The notes under the pieces are model-generated. The model did no database searches, was not told the origin of the DNA, and saw nothing but the letters and a program-made list of their open reading frames with translations. DNA of 64,000 bases from Bradyrhizobium sp. CCGUVB4N (GTDB lineage Bacteria > Pseudomonadota > Alphaproteobacteria > Rhizobiales > Xanthobacteraceae): contig NZ_JANADP010000001.1 in NCBI RefSeq assembly GCF_024199945.1, forward strand, positions 8,370,001-8,434,000, given 5' to 3'. Both the position numbers and the translations under genes were made by a program. Position 1 is the stretch's first letter. Every line of letters starts with the position of its first letter. Below are positions 51,737 to 60,404 of the stretch, piece by piece.

Positions 51737-53122
51737 TCAGGCGAGTGGCTTGGGCAATTCGCCGAGATCCCAGAACAGCCCGGCCATCACCGTCAAGGCC
51801 TCTTCGGTCAATGGCAGCAGGATGTGCTCATTGGGCGCATGCTGGGAACAGCCGGGGTAGGAGTGCGGGACCCAGATCGTCGGCAGGCCCAGGATCTCGG
51901 AAAACACGTCGTTCGGCAGCGAGCCGCCGAAGTTCGGCAGCACCGCCGGCGCCTTGCCGGTGGTGTTTTGGACTGAATCCGCGGCCCATTTGATCCAGGG
52001 ACTGTCGAAATCGGTGCGCGAGGCCGCAAAGCTCTGCGCCGCCCGCACCTCGACCATCGGAAAGCCCTTTGCGACCAGATGGGCGCGGACGGCATCGATC
52101 AGGCCATCAACCTTGGTGCCGACCACGAAGCGCAGTTGCAGCACGGCATTGGCGTGACCGGGAATGGCGTTCGCCGGCTTCCCGATATTGCCCGACGACA
52201 TCGCCAGAACCTCCAGCGTGTTCCAGGCATAGAGCCGCTCGGCCGCGGACAGACCGTCCTCGCCCCAATTCTCCGCAAGCGCCGGCTCGTCCTCGGTCGG
52301 CACCACCTGCACATCGGCAAGATAGCTGCGGATCTGGTTGGTGAGCCGCGGCGGCTTGAGGGCATCGAGCTGAAGCCGGCCGTGGCCGTCGACCAGCGTC
52401 GAAATCGCGTTGACCAGGATGGTCGCGGGGTTGGCGAGCACGCCGCCCCAATTGCCGGAATGATGGCCGCCGTCGCGCAAGGCCACGTCGAGATGGATGC
52501 GGATGCCGCCACGGCAGCCGAGGAACAGCGTCGGCCGATCGGCCGACAGCCGCGGCCCGTCGGAGGCCATGAACAGATCGGCCTTGAGCGCGTCGCGGTT
52601 GAGGTCGCAGACCTTGCCGAGATCAGGCGAGCCGATCTCCTCGCCCATCTCGACGATGAATTTTGCATTGAAGCCGAGCTTGCCGCCGCGGGCCGCGCGC
52701 ACCGCGCGGAGCGCGGCCATGTTGATGCTGTGCTGGCCCTTGTTGTCGGCCGTGCCGCGGCCATAGAGACGAATGCCTGCCGCCGTCGTGCGCCAGGGAT
52801 CGCGCCCATCGCGCCATTCGCCTTCCATGCCGTCGACGACGTCGCCATGGCCATAGATCAGCACGGTTGGTGCAGACTCACTCTCATGGTGCTCGGCGAA
52901 CAGGAATGGCGACTTGCCGCTCGGGGATTCGACCAGACGGCTGGTAAAATCGAGCGCGGCAAAAGCCGGCACCATCTCCTGTTCCAGATAGCTGCGCAGC
53001 TCGGCACCGCGCGACGGATTCTGGCTTTCGGTCCGATACGCGACGCGGCGGTCGAGTTCAGCGAGGAACGCACCGGATTGGAAGTCGTCCCGGGCGCGGG
53101 CGATGGCGTCGGCTCTGGTCAT
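51737..53122 (-). CDS. M20-family metallopeptidase (dipeptidase-like)
   Basis: The 461-residue cytoplasmic enzyme (ATG 53122; a TTG at 53137 is a weaker option) shows the two-zinc M20 site: LIYGHGDVVDG, RLYGRGTADNKGQHS (bridging Asp), and FIVEMGEEIGSPDL (catalytic Glu-Glu), then FGGSLPNDVFSE with a C-terminal HAPNEHILLP histidine. The family hydrolyses dipeptides, N-acyl or N-carbamoyl amino acids. Adjacent amino-acid uptake genes on the same strand suggest linked peptide and amino-acid use, which is inference. Confidence 0.9.
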   Translation of the reverse strand: MTRADAIARARDDFQSGAFLAELDRRVAYRTESQNPSRGAELRSYLEQEMVPAFAALDFTSRLVESPSGKSPFLFAEHHESESAPTVLIYGHGDVVDGMEGEWRDGRDPWRTTAAGIRLYGRGTADNKGQHSINMAALRAVRAARGGKLGFNAKFIVEMGEEIGSPDLGKVCDLNRDALKADLFMASDGPRLSADRPTLFLGCRGGIRIHLDVALRDGGHHSGNWGGVLANPATILVNAISTLVDGHGRLQLDALKPPRLTNQIRSYLADVQVVPTEDEPALAENWGEDGLSAAERLYAWNTLEVLAMSSGNIGKPANAIPGHANAVLQLRFVVGTKVDGLIDAVRAHLVAKGFPMVEVRAAQSFAASRTDFDSPWIKWAADSVQNTTGKAPAVLPNFGGSLPNDVFSEILGLPTIWVPHSYPGCSQHAPNEHILLPLTEEALTVMAGLFWDLGELPKPLA

Positions 53123-53242
53123 TGCTTTCGTTTTCAAGGTTTCGAAGCGGGAGAGCGTAGCGGGCTACACTGGGCCTCGAAAGTGGCGGGGACTGGATAG
53201 TTCTTGGGTCGATCTTGCGATTTCGTTCTTGCGCTCTTGAGA

Positions 53243-53287
53243 TTGGCTTGCCAAGGGCTGGAGTACCGCTGATTTTGGCCTTGCCAA
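53243..53287. promoter_or_regulatory. Two TTGGC/GCCAA palindromes, candidate operator
   Basis: TTGGC-TT-GCCAA (53243-53254) and TTGGC-CTT-GCCAA (53275-53287) have centres about 32 bp apart, near three helical turns. They lie in the divergent gap before the LLM monooxygenase gene; a related GCCAAGTTGG follows near 53313. Confidence 0.5.
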
Positions 53288-53374
53288 TGCCCAAGCATAT
53301 GCAAGAACGTCGCCAAGTTGGGGCGCACATCTATCATTCGAAGAGCGCTCAGTACAGGGCGCCAGGGGACCAGC

Positions 53375-54754
53375 ATGGCCAAGCAGATCAGGCTCAACGC
53401 ATTCGCGATGAATTGCGTCGCGCATCAATCACCGGGCCTGTGGACCCATCCACGCGACCGCACCGCCGAATATAACCGCCTGCCTTACTGGATCGATCTC
53501 GCCAAGACACTGGAACGCGGTCGTTTCGACGGATTGTTCCTCGCCGACGTGCTCGGCGTCTACGACGTCTATGGCAATAGCCCTGACGCAGCCTTGCGCA
53601 ATGCAGCACAGACACCGTCGAACGAGCCGCTCCTTCTGCTCTCGGCGATGGCCGCGGTCACCAAGAACCTCGGCTTCGGCGTCACCAGCAACCTTTCGTT
53701 CGAACCGCCCTACCCGTTCGCACGGCGGATGTCGACGCTCGACCACCTGACCGAGGGGCGGATCGGCTGGAACGTCGTTACCGGCTATCTCGACAGCGCC
53801 GCACGCGGCGCCGGCAAGGACAAGCAGACCGGGCATGACGACCGCTACGACATCGCCGACGAATATATGGAGGTGGTCTACAAGCTCTGGGAAGGAAGCT
53901 GGGAGGACGACGCGGTGCTGCGCGACCGCAAGCGCGGCATCTTCACCGATCCCGGCAAGGTTCATCGCGTCAATCATGAGAGCGCGAATTACCGCATCAA
54001 CAACACCATCCATCTCAGCGAGCCATCGCCGCAGCGGACGCCGGTGCTGTACCAGGCCGGGACGTCGCCGCGCGGGCGGCAGTTCGCCGCCAAGCACGCC
54101 GAATGCGTGTTCATGTCGGGCCCGTCGGCCAAGATCATTGCGCCGCGGGTCTCCGCGATCCGCGAGGAAGCCGCCAAGTTCGGCCGCAACCCGGCCGAGA
54201 TCCTGATGTTCAACATGATGACGATCATCCTCGGCAACACCGAAGCGGAAGCTGCGGCGAAATATGCCGACTACCGGTCGCACATCAATCCGGAAGGCGC
54301 GCTTGCCTTGATGTCGGGATGGACCGGCATCGATTTCTCCGGCTACGAGCTCGACCAGCAGGTCCGCCACGTCCAGAACGATGCCGGCCGCAGCGCACTC
54401 GACAACGTCACCCGCGGCGACCCCGACCGCGTCTGGACCGTGCGCGACGTCATCGAACATGTCGGCATCGGCGGCGCCGGCCCGGTCGTGGTGGGTACGC
54501 CGGAAAGCGTCGCCGACAAGATCGAGGATTGGTTCGAGAAGACCGACGTCGACGGTCTCAACGTCGCGTTTGCGATCTCGCCCGGCGATTTCGAGAACAT
54601 CGCCGACATGCTGGTGCCGGAGCTGACCAAGCGCGGGCGCTACAAGTCCGAGTATGCGAAGGGGACATTGCGCGAGAAACTGTTCGGCGACGGCCGCGCC
54701 CGGCTCGACGCGCCGCATCCGGCGGCTGGGTATCGGGTGGGGAAGAAGGGGTAG
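53375..54754 (+). CDS. LLM-class flavin-dependent monooxygenase (NtaA/SnaA/DszA type)
   Basis: The ATG at 53375 follows CAGGGGACC and gives 459 residues. It matches the NtaA/DszA group: IRLNAFAMNCVAHQSPGLW, FDGLFLADVLGVYDVYG, FGVTSNLSFEPPYPFARR, GRIGWNVVTGYLDSAARG and TPVLYQAGTSPRGRQFAAKH. Related enzymes use FMNH2 supplied by a reductase to cleave nitrilotriacetate, EDTA or sulfones. No reductase gene is near. It stands as its own unit, with a divergent peptidase gene. Confidence 0.9.
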   Translation: MAKQIRLNAFAMNCVAHQSPGLWTHPRDRTAEYNRLPYWIDLAKTLERGRFDGLFLADVLGVYDVYGNSPDAALRNAAQTPSNEPLLLLSAMAAVTKNLGFGVTSNLSFEPPYPFARRMSTLDHLTEGRIGWNVVTGYLDSAARGAGKDKQTGHDDRYDIADEYMEVVYKLWEGSWEDDAVLRDRKRGIFTDPGKVHRVNHESANYRINNTIHLSEPSPQRTPVLYQAGTSPRGRQFAAKHAECVFMSGPSAKIIAPRVSAIREEAAKFGRNPAEILMFNMMTIILGNTEAEAAAKYADYRSHINPEGALALMSGWTGIDFSGYELDQQVRHVQNDAGRSALDNVTRGDPDRVWTVRDVIEHVGIGGAGPVVVGTPESVADKIEDWFEKTDVDGLNVAFAISPGDFENIADMLVPELTKRGRYKSEYAKGTLREKLFGDGRARLDAPHPAAGYRVGKKG

Positions 54755-54802
54755 GCCCCAGCTACGCGTTCAGCCGAACTACATCCGCAATCACCACTGC
54801 GT

Positions 54803-54827
54803 TCCCTCCCCCCTTGCGGGGGAGGGA
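54803..54827. terminator. Bidirectional hairpin, CCCTCCCCC/GGGGGAGGG repeat type
   Basis: TCCCTCCCCC (54803-54812) pairs with GGGGGAGGGA (54818-54827), loop CTTGC. It lies between two converging genes and resembles the GC-rich REP-like hairpins common in Rhizobiales. Confidence 0.6.
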
Positions 54828-54848
54828 GCAGAGCGGAGCACGCGGCGC

Positions 54849-56510
54849 CTACACCTTCCCGTCCACCATCACCTCGATCAGCTTGGTCCCCGGCCGGTTG
54901 AACGCCGACGCCAGCGTTGCCTTCAGCTCACGGGGATCGCTGATCTTGATCGCCTCGCAGCCAAGCGCCTTCGCCACGCCGGCGAAATCCACGGGCGGAT
55001 CGGCAAAATCCATGCCGACGTAATTGTCATCGCCATGGAAGGCGAGCAGGCGCTGCTTGATGATGCGGTAGCCGCCATTGTTGGCGATGACGACGTTGAG
55101 CGGCAGCTTGTGGTGCGCGGCCGTCCACAGCGACTGAATCGAATACATCGCGCTGCCGTCGCCTGAGAAGCACACGACGGGCCGATCCGGACTGGCGATG
55201 CTGGCGCCGACCGAGGCGGGCAAGCCCCAGCCGATGCCGCCAGAGGCAAGGCCGTGATAGCCATAGCGGTCGCGGTGCGGACGCAAGTTAGTGATCTGAC
55301 GGCTGGACGTGAGCCCTTCGTCGACGAGGATCGCATGATCGGGCATCGCCTCGACCATTTGCAGCACGAGATAGTCGGGATCGATGGGGCTGCGTCCCGC
55401 GGTCTTGCCGATCTGCTCGACCAGCACGGTACGCCGCGCGGTCCAGTTCTTCGGCGCGAGCTCGGCGAGACGCTGTTTCGCACGCTGCGCCAGCGATACG
55501 CCGCCCATCTCCTTCAGCACCGGGATCAGCGCGCGCAGCGTTTCCTTCACATCCGCCTTCAGCGCAATCTCGGCGCCGTAATTCTTGGCGATCTCCCAAT
55601 CGACGAGGCCGATCTGAACGATACCGAGCCCGTCGGGAAGTGCATCGACCTCGCTATAGACGGACATCCGCAACGGATCGCCGCCGAGCGCGATCAGCAG
55701 GTCGTAGGGCGCAAGCGTATCGCGCGCGACCTTCTGCACGCGCGCCAGCGTGCCGACAAAGCTTGGACTCTCCGACAGGAAGTGCGAGCCATACGGCGTG
55801 GAGGATTGGTAGGCGGCAGCCCCGAGCAGCTCGGCGAGTTCAGCGGCCTCCTTCAGCGCATCGCTCTTGACCACCTCGTCCATGGTCACGATCACCGGAC
55901 GCTCGGCCTTAAGTAGCCGCGCGGCAAAAGCCCTGAGCGCTTCATCCGACGGCTTGACGCGCGCGTCGATGCGGGTGGAGCGGCCGAGATCGATACCAGC
56001 CTCGCTGTTGAGGATGTCGCCCGGCAGCGAGATGAACACCGGCCCGGTCGGCGGCGTCATCGCAACCTTGGCGGCGCGGCGCACGATGCGCGGCAGGTCT
56101 TCCAGACGCGTCACCTCGACCGCCCATTTCACCAGCGGCTCGGCCATCCGCACCAGCGGGCCATAGAGCACCGGCTCCATCAGCCCGTGGCCCTGCTCCT
56201 GCTGGCCCGCGGTCAGGATCATCGGCGTGCCCGTGAACTGGGCGTTGTAGAGCGAGCCCATGGCGTTGCCGAGTCCCGGCGCAACATGGACGTTGCAGGC
56301 GACGAGCTTGCCGGAGGCGCGGCTGTAGCCATCCGCGATCGCCACCACCAGGCTCTCCTGCATCGCCATCACATAGGTGAGATCGGGGTGGTCCTTCAGC
56401 GCATGCATGATCGGCAGCTCGGTGGTACCGGGGTTGCCGAACAGATGCGTGATGCCCTCGTCCTTGAGCAGCGCGAGAAAGGCGGAACGGCCGGTGATCT
56501 TGTTCTTCAT
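54849..56510 (-). CDS. ThDP-dependent enzyme, benzoylformate-decarboxylase-like
   Basis: The ATG at 56510 has GGAGGAAA directly upstream and gives 553 residues. The N-terminal domain has the activating Glu in FGNPGTTELP and a conserved His in NVHVAPGLGNAMG, like benzoylformate decarboxylase; the C-terminal domain has the ThDP/Mg motif GDGSAMYSIQSLWTAA to NNGGYRII. The Ser of the BFDC active site (PGSNE) is Thr here, and the second catalytic His region reads MSVYSEVD without a His. It is therefore a distinct 2-oxo-acid decarboxylase or lyase of unknown substrate. It converges with the monooxygenase gene. Confidence 0.82.
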   Translation of the reverse strand: MKNKITGRSAFLALLKDEGITHLFGNPGTTELPIMHALKDHPDLTYVMAMQESLVVAIADGYSRASGKLVACNVHVAPGLGNAMGSLYNAQFTGTPMILTAGQQEQGHGLMEPVLYGPLVRMAEPLVKWAVEVTRLEDLPRIVRRAAKVAMTPPTGPVFISLPGDILNSEAGIDLGRSTRIDARVKPSDEALRAFAARLLKAERPVIVTMDEVVKSDALKEAAELAELLGAAAYQSSTPYGSHFLSESPSFVGTLARVQKVARDTLAPYDLLIALGGDPLRMSVYSEVDALPDGLGIVQIGLVDWEIAKNYGAEIALKADVKETLRALIPVLKEMGGVSLAQRAKQRLAELAPKNWTARRTVLVEQIGKTAGRSPIDPDYLVLQMVEAMPDHAILVDEGLTSSRQITNLRPHRDRYGYHGLASGGIGWGLPASVGASIASPDRPVVCFSGDGSAMYSIQSLWTAAHHKLPLNVVIANNGGYRIIKQRLLAFHGDDNYVGMDFADPPVDFAGVAKALGCEAIKISDPRELKATLASAFNRPGTKLIEVMVDGKV

Positions 56511-56625
56511 GTTTCCTCCAAGGAGCGGACGTTGCCGCAAGGACTGAAAGCATGATGGCCGAAAGTTCAGGAGGCGCGCAAGGAAGCGTGGTCATGGCTG
56601 CCTTGCGCGGGCGCGCCGAACGCGA

Positions 56626-56771
56626 CTCTCGTGTCCCGGACGCGCTGCAACGCGCAGCGTTGCTGCGCAGAGCCGGGACCCAAGAGGCGACACGGCACCA
56701 TACGGCGAGATGGGCCCCGGCTCAGCAGCGCATCACCGAAGAGGTGCTGCGCTGCGTCCGGGGCACGAGAG
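56626..56771. repeat. Dispersed intergenic inverted repeat
   Basis: Begins CTCTCGTGTCCCGGACGC (from 56626) and ends GCGTCCGGGGCACGAGAG (to 56771). Further internal pairing includes GCAACGCG/CGCAGCGTTGC. It fills the gap between the ThDP enzyme gene and the GFA gene. Confidence 0.65.
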
Positions 56772-56786
56772 CCATGTACGCGGCGG

Positions 56787-57290
56787 CTACATTTCCTCCC
56801 GACCCAGCTCGAAAGGATCCTCGCCGCTAGCGCGCTTCTTCTTTTTCGAGCGCTGCCAGACCACGCCCGGAAAGCCCTTCAACGGCACCAGCGGCTCGCC
56901 GGTATAGGCCCATTCCTGCAGCTCCTCGATCGCGATGTGATAGAGCGGCTGGCGACCGGTGCGCTCCTTGAACAGGGCGCGGGGGATGTTGACCATGTGC
57001 GGACCGCGCGGACGCTCATAGGCGATCGGCGTGCCGCAATGGGCGCAGAAGCTGCGCGCGGTCTTGGTCGCCTTGTCTTCATAACGTGTCAGCATGGTCT
57101 TGCCGGAGGTGATACGAAAACGCTTCTTCCAGCTGCCGACATAGGTGGCGTAGGCCGCGCCATGAGCACGGCGGCTGGCCGCGGAGTGATCATGCCAGGC
57201 CCAGCGCGCGGGGATGTCGATCTCGAAGGTGACCTTGCCGCAGAGGCACTGGCCGGTGGCAGTTCCTGCGGCGACTGCGGCTTTGGCCAT
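56787..57290 (-). CDS. GFA-fold protein lacking the catalytic cysteines
   Basis: The 167-residue protein has the outer zinc ligands of the GFA family: QCLCGKVTFEID (residues 14-25) and FCAHCGTPIAYERP (about 81-94). The middle site, normally Cys-x-Cys-x-x-Cys before an RRxxG, reads WAWHDHSAASRRAHG, so all three catalytic-zinc cysteines are replaced by Asp, Ser and Ser. The C-terminus carries a KKKK stretch. The protein may keep a structural zinc but is unlikely to have the glutathione-formaldehyde activity of the founding member. Confidence 0.75.
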   Translation of the reverse strand: MAKAAVAAGTATGQCLCGKVTFEIDIPARWAWHDHSAASRRAHGAAYATYVGSWKKRFRITSGKTMLTRYEDKATKTARSFCAHCGTPIAYERPRGPHMVNIPRALFKERTGRQPLYHIAIEELQEWAYTGEPLVPLKGFPGVVWQRSKKKKRASGEDPFELGREEM

Positions 57291-57330
57291 GGTCTCTCCT
57301 CATCGTCATGGCGCGCGACAATACACGATC

Positions 57331-57457
57331 GTCATTCCGGGGCGCGACGAAGTCGCGAGCTATGATGCGCAATTGCGCATCGGAGAATCCATCGAACCTC
57401 AGGTTCAGGCAGAGGAATGGATTCCGGGCTCGGCGCTACGCGCCGCCCCGGAATGAC
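57331..57457. repeat. Dispersed intergenic repeat, same family as 48313-48415
   Basis: GTCATTCCGGGGC (57331-57343) is the reverse complement of GCCCCGGAATGAC (57445-57457); the internal GGATTCCGGGCTCGG recurs in the copy at 48313-48415. Confidence 0.7.
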
Positions 57458-57467
57458 AGGAGAGAGA

Positions 57468-58595
57468 TCAGGCCGGCGTCAGTTCGTCATACCCCGGATA
57501 ATCCGTATACCCCTTCTCCTCGCCACCATAGAACGTCGCACGGTTATACGGCGTGATCGGGTAATCGTGCTCAAGCCGACGCGGCAGATCGGGGTTGGAG
57601 ATGAAGATGCGGCCGAAGGCGATGATGTCGGCGTGGCCGTCTGCGATCGCGGCATTCGCCGTCTCGCCGGTGAAACCACCCGCGGTCATCAGCACGCCGC
57701 TGTAGTGCGGACGGAACAGCACCATGGCCGACGGCACGTTCTCCCAGTGGACGTCGGCACGGCCGGCGCCGCTGGAGCGCGGCTCGATCAAGTGCAGATA
57801 GGCGAGGCCGAGCTTGTCGAGCGCCTTCACCACATGGGTGTAGAGCGGCATCGGGTCGGGATCGGCGGAATCGTTGGCGATACCGTGAGGCGACAGCCGC
57901 ACGCCGACGCGGTTCGCGCCCCAGACGTCGATCGCGGCCTGGGTCACTTCGAGCAGCAGACGGGTTCGGTTCTCGATCGAGCCGCCATATTGATCGGTGC
58001 GCTGGTTGCTGCGCGATTGCAGGAACTGCTCGAGCAGATAGCCGTTGGCGCCGTGGATCTCGACGCCGTCGAAACCGGCGGCGAGCGCATTCTTCGCGCC
58101 CTGCCGGAAAGCCTCGACGATGCCCTTGACCTCGTCCGTCTCCAGCGCGCGCGGCGTCTCGTATTCGGCGATCTTGCCGTCGGCGGTCATCGCCCGCATG
58201 CCTTCGGCCTTGATCGGGATCGCCGAAGCGGACACCGGCAGCTCACCACCATGGAACGAGGAATGCGAGACGCGGCCGACATGCCAGAGCTGGAGGAAGA
58301 TGATGCCGCCCTTGGCATGCACGGCGTCGACCACCCTGCGCCAGCCGGCGATCTGCGCCTCCGAATAGATACCGGGGGTTGCCGGGTTGCCGCGGCCTTG
58401 CGACAGCACCGGAGAGGCTTCGGCAATCAGCAGGCCGCCAGGCGTAGCGCGCTGACCGTAATATTCGGCGTTGAGCGGCCGCGGCGAAAAGCTCTCGCGC
58501 TCCGCGCGCATGCGCGTCAGCGGCGCCATCGCGACGCGATGCGCGAGCTTGTACGGACCGACCTGCAACGGTTGGAACAACGCCTTGAATTTCAT
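57468..58595 (-). CDS. nemA: Old yellow enzyme family alkene reductase
   Basis: From the ATG at 58595 this is 375 residues. FMN binding and active-site features are QPLQVGPYKLAHRVAMAPLTRMRA, FLQLWHVGRVSH, the HGANGYLLEQFLQSRSNQRTD block (with His/Asn pair at residue ~180) and GGFTGETANAAIADGHADII. NemA-type enzymes reduce activated double bonds and nitro compounds such as N-ethylmaleimide using NADPH. The substrate in this organism is unknown. It lies 121 bp downstream of an aldehyde dehydrogenase gene on the same strand, with a hairpin between. Confidence 0.92.
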   Translation of the reverse strand: MKFKALFQPLQVGPYKLAHRVAMAPLTRMRAERESFSPRPLNAEYYGQRATPGGLLIAEASPVLSQGRGNPATPGIYSEAQIAGWRRVVDAVHAKGGIIFLQLWHVGRVSHSSFHGGELPVSASAIPIKAEGMRAMTADGKIAEYETPRALETDEVKGIVEAFRQGAKNALAAGFDGVEIHGANGYLLEQFLQSRSNQRTDQYGGSIENRTRLLLEVTQAAIDVWGANRVGVRLSPHGIANDSADPDPMPLYTHVVKALDKLGLAYLHLIEPRSSGAGRADVHWENVPSAMVLFRPHYSGVLMTAGGFTGETANAAIADGHADIIAFGRIFISNPDLPRRLEHDYPITPYNRATFYGGEEKGYTDYPGYDELTPA

Positions 58596-58636
58596 GGGGG
58601 CCCCGGATGTCTTTGAAAGGATGCGGATCATATAGC

Positions 58637-58669
58637 GAGGGGCGGCCACCGGAAAAGGCGCCGCCCCTC
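58637..58669 (-). terminator. Hairpin between aldehyde dehydrogenase and nemA
   Basis: GAGGGGCGGC (58637-58646) pairs with GCCGCCCCTC (58660-58669) around a 13-base loop containing AAAA. No T-run follows on the minus strand, so termination is likely partial. Confidence 0.5.
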
Positions 58670-58715
58670 ACAAAAGCAGATATTCCCTCGCGCGGAACGC
58701 GGCAGAGAACAGGCC

Positions 58716-60212
58716 TTACGCCGTCTTGACCCAGACGGCCTTGACGTTGAGATATTCCTCGACGTGCTGCTTCCCGGACTCGCGGCCGTAGCCGCTCATC
58801 TTGTAGCCGCCGAAGGGCACTGCGGGGTCCATGGCCTGATAGCAATTCACCCACACCGAGCCGGCACGCAGACGCTTCGCAACCGCATGCGCCTTGGTGA
58901 CATCACGCGTCCACAGGCCGGAGCCGAGGCCGAAGGTGGTGTTGTTGGCGCGCTTGACCAGTTCGTCCATGTCCTTGAACGCGATCGCGGAGATGACGGG
59001 ACCGAAGATCTCTTCCTGCGCGATGCGCATGTTGTCCTGGACGCCGGCGAACACGGTCGGCGAGACGAAGAAGCCCTTGGCAAGCGCGCCTTCCGTGACG
59101 CGGCCGCCGCCGGCAAGCGCCCGCGCACCTTCCTTCTGGCCGATGTCGAGATAGCCGGTGACGCGCTTGAGTTGCTCCTCGGACACGAGCGGGCCAATCT
59201 GCACATTGGGATCGAGGCCGTTGCCGACCTGCAGCTTCTTGCCGAACTCGGCAACGCGGCCGACGAACTCTTCATAGACCGACTGCTCGACGAACAGGCG
59301 CGTGCCGGCGCTGCAGATCTGCCCCGAATTGGCGAACACCGCCATGGCCGCGCCCGGCACGGCGGCATCGAGATCCGCATCCGCGAACACGATGTCCGGC
59401 GACTTGCCGCCGAGCTCGAGCGAGACGCGCTTGAGGTTCCCGGCCGAGGCACGGATGATCGACTGGCCCGTGATGTGCGAGCCGGTGAAGGCGACCTTAT
59501 CGACGTCATGGTGCGAGGCGAGCGCGGCACCGGCGGTCTCGCCGTAGCCCGGCACGACGTTGACGACGCCGGGCGGAATGCCGGCTTCCATCGCGAGCTC
59601 GGCGATGCGCAGCGAGGTCAGCGGCGCCTCTTCGGCGGGCTTGAGCACCACGGTGCAGCCGGTCGCGATTGCAGGTCCGATTTTCCAGAGCGTCGCGGTG
59701 AGCGGGCCGTTCCAGGGAATGATGGCGCCGACGACACCGACGGGCTCCTTCAGCGTATAGGAGAAGATTTCGCCAGGCAGCGAGTTCTCGATGGTCTCGC
59801 CGTGGATCGCGGTGGTCTGGCCGGCATAGTAGCGGAGCATGCCGACGGCGCGGAGGCGATAGGCGCGGGTGCGGCTGAGCGGCGCGCCCATGTCGAGCGT
59901 GTCGAGCTGCGACAATTCGTCGAAATTCTTCTCGACGAGGTCGGCGAGCCTCAGCAGCAGATTCTGCCGCTCGAACGGCTTGACCTTGCTCCAGGGTCCT
60001 TCGAAGGCACGGCGGGCGGCGGCGACCGCGCGGTCGATGTCTTCCTTGTCGCCCTCAGCCACGGTTGCGAGCAACTCGCCGGTGGCGGGGTTATGGGTCT
60101 CGAAGCGCTTGCCGGAAGCGGCATCGACCCACTTCCCGTCGATCAGCATCTGCTTGTAGGAGCCGTTGGCGAACGGATGACGCGTGATCGGAATAGCCTG
60201 CGACACAGCCAT
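58716..60212 (-). CDS. Aldehyde dehydrogenase family protein
   Basis: The 498-residue enzyme has the ALDH cofactor loop and active site: IIPWNGPLTATLWKIGPAIA, the nucleotide loop FTGSHITGQSI, Glu of LELGGKSPDIVFADADLD (about 265-282), the catalytic Cys in FANSGQICSAGTRLFV (about 295-310), and EEIFGPVISAI. It oxidises aldehydes with NAD(P)+ in the cytoplasm; the EFY-like tail NCYQAMDPAVPFGGYK resembles betaine/aryl aldehyde dehydrogenases. Divergent from an SDR gene; could work with it on one alcohol-aldehyde-acid route, which is inference. Confidence 0.93.
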   Translation of the reverse strand: MAVSQAIPITRHPFANGSYKQMLIDGKWVDAASGKRFETHNPATGELLATVAEGDKEDIDRAVAAARRAFEGPWSKVKPFERQNLLLRLADLVEKNFDELSQLDTLDMGAPLSRTRAYRLRAVGMLRYYAGQTTAIHGETIENSLPGEIFSYTLKEPVGVVGAIIPWNGPLTATLWKIGPAIATGCTVVLKPAEEAPLTSLRIAELAMEAGIPPGVVNVVPGYGETAGAALASHHDVDKVAFTGSHITGQSIIRASAGNLKRVSLELGGKSPDIVFADADLDAAVPGAAMAVFANSGQICSAGTRLFVEQSVYEEFVGRVAEFGKKLQVGNGLDPNVQIGPLVSEEQLKRVTGYLDIGQKEGARALAGGGRVTEGALAKGFFVSPTVFAGVQDNMRIAQEEIFGPVISAIAFKDMDELVKRANNTTFGLGSGLWTRDVTKAHAVAKRLRAGSVWVNCYQAMDPAVPFGGYKMSGYGRESGKQHVEEYLNVKAVWVKTA

Positions 60213-60404
60213 GGCTGCACTCCCTAGGTTAGCTCATTGATTGGATTCGATCTGGCTCGATCGTTAGGTCGCGCAGAATACAGCGGTGCCGGATGAGCGT
60301 AAAGGCGGCGCGGAACGAAGATCTCCCATGCCGACTTGTACAGGCTCGTGCGCGTGCCATGTTATAGCTCGACCGAACGCAACGCCATGTCCCGGAGAAT
60401 AGCC

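Noticed and set aside
58716..60212. 487-residue plus-strand frame opposite the aldehyde dehydrogenase
   Set aside because: Antisense shadow; the ALDH on the minus strand has all catalytic motifs.
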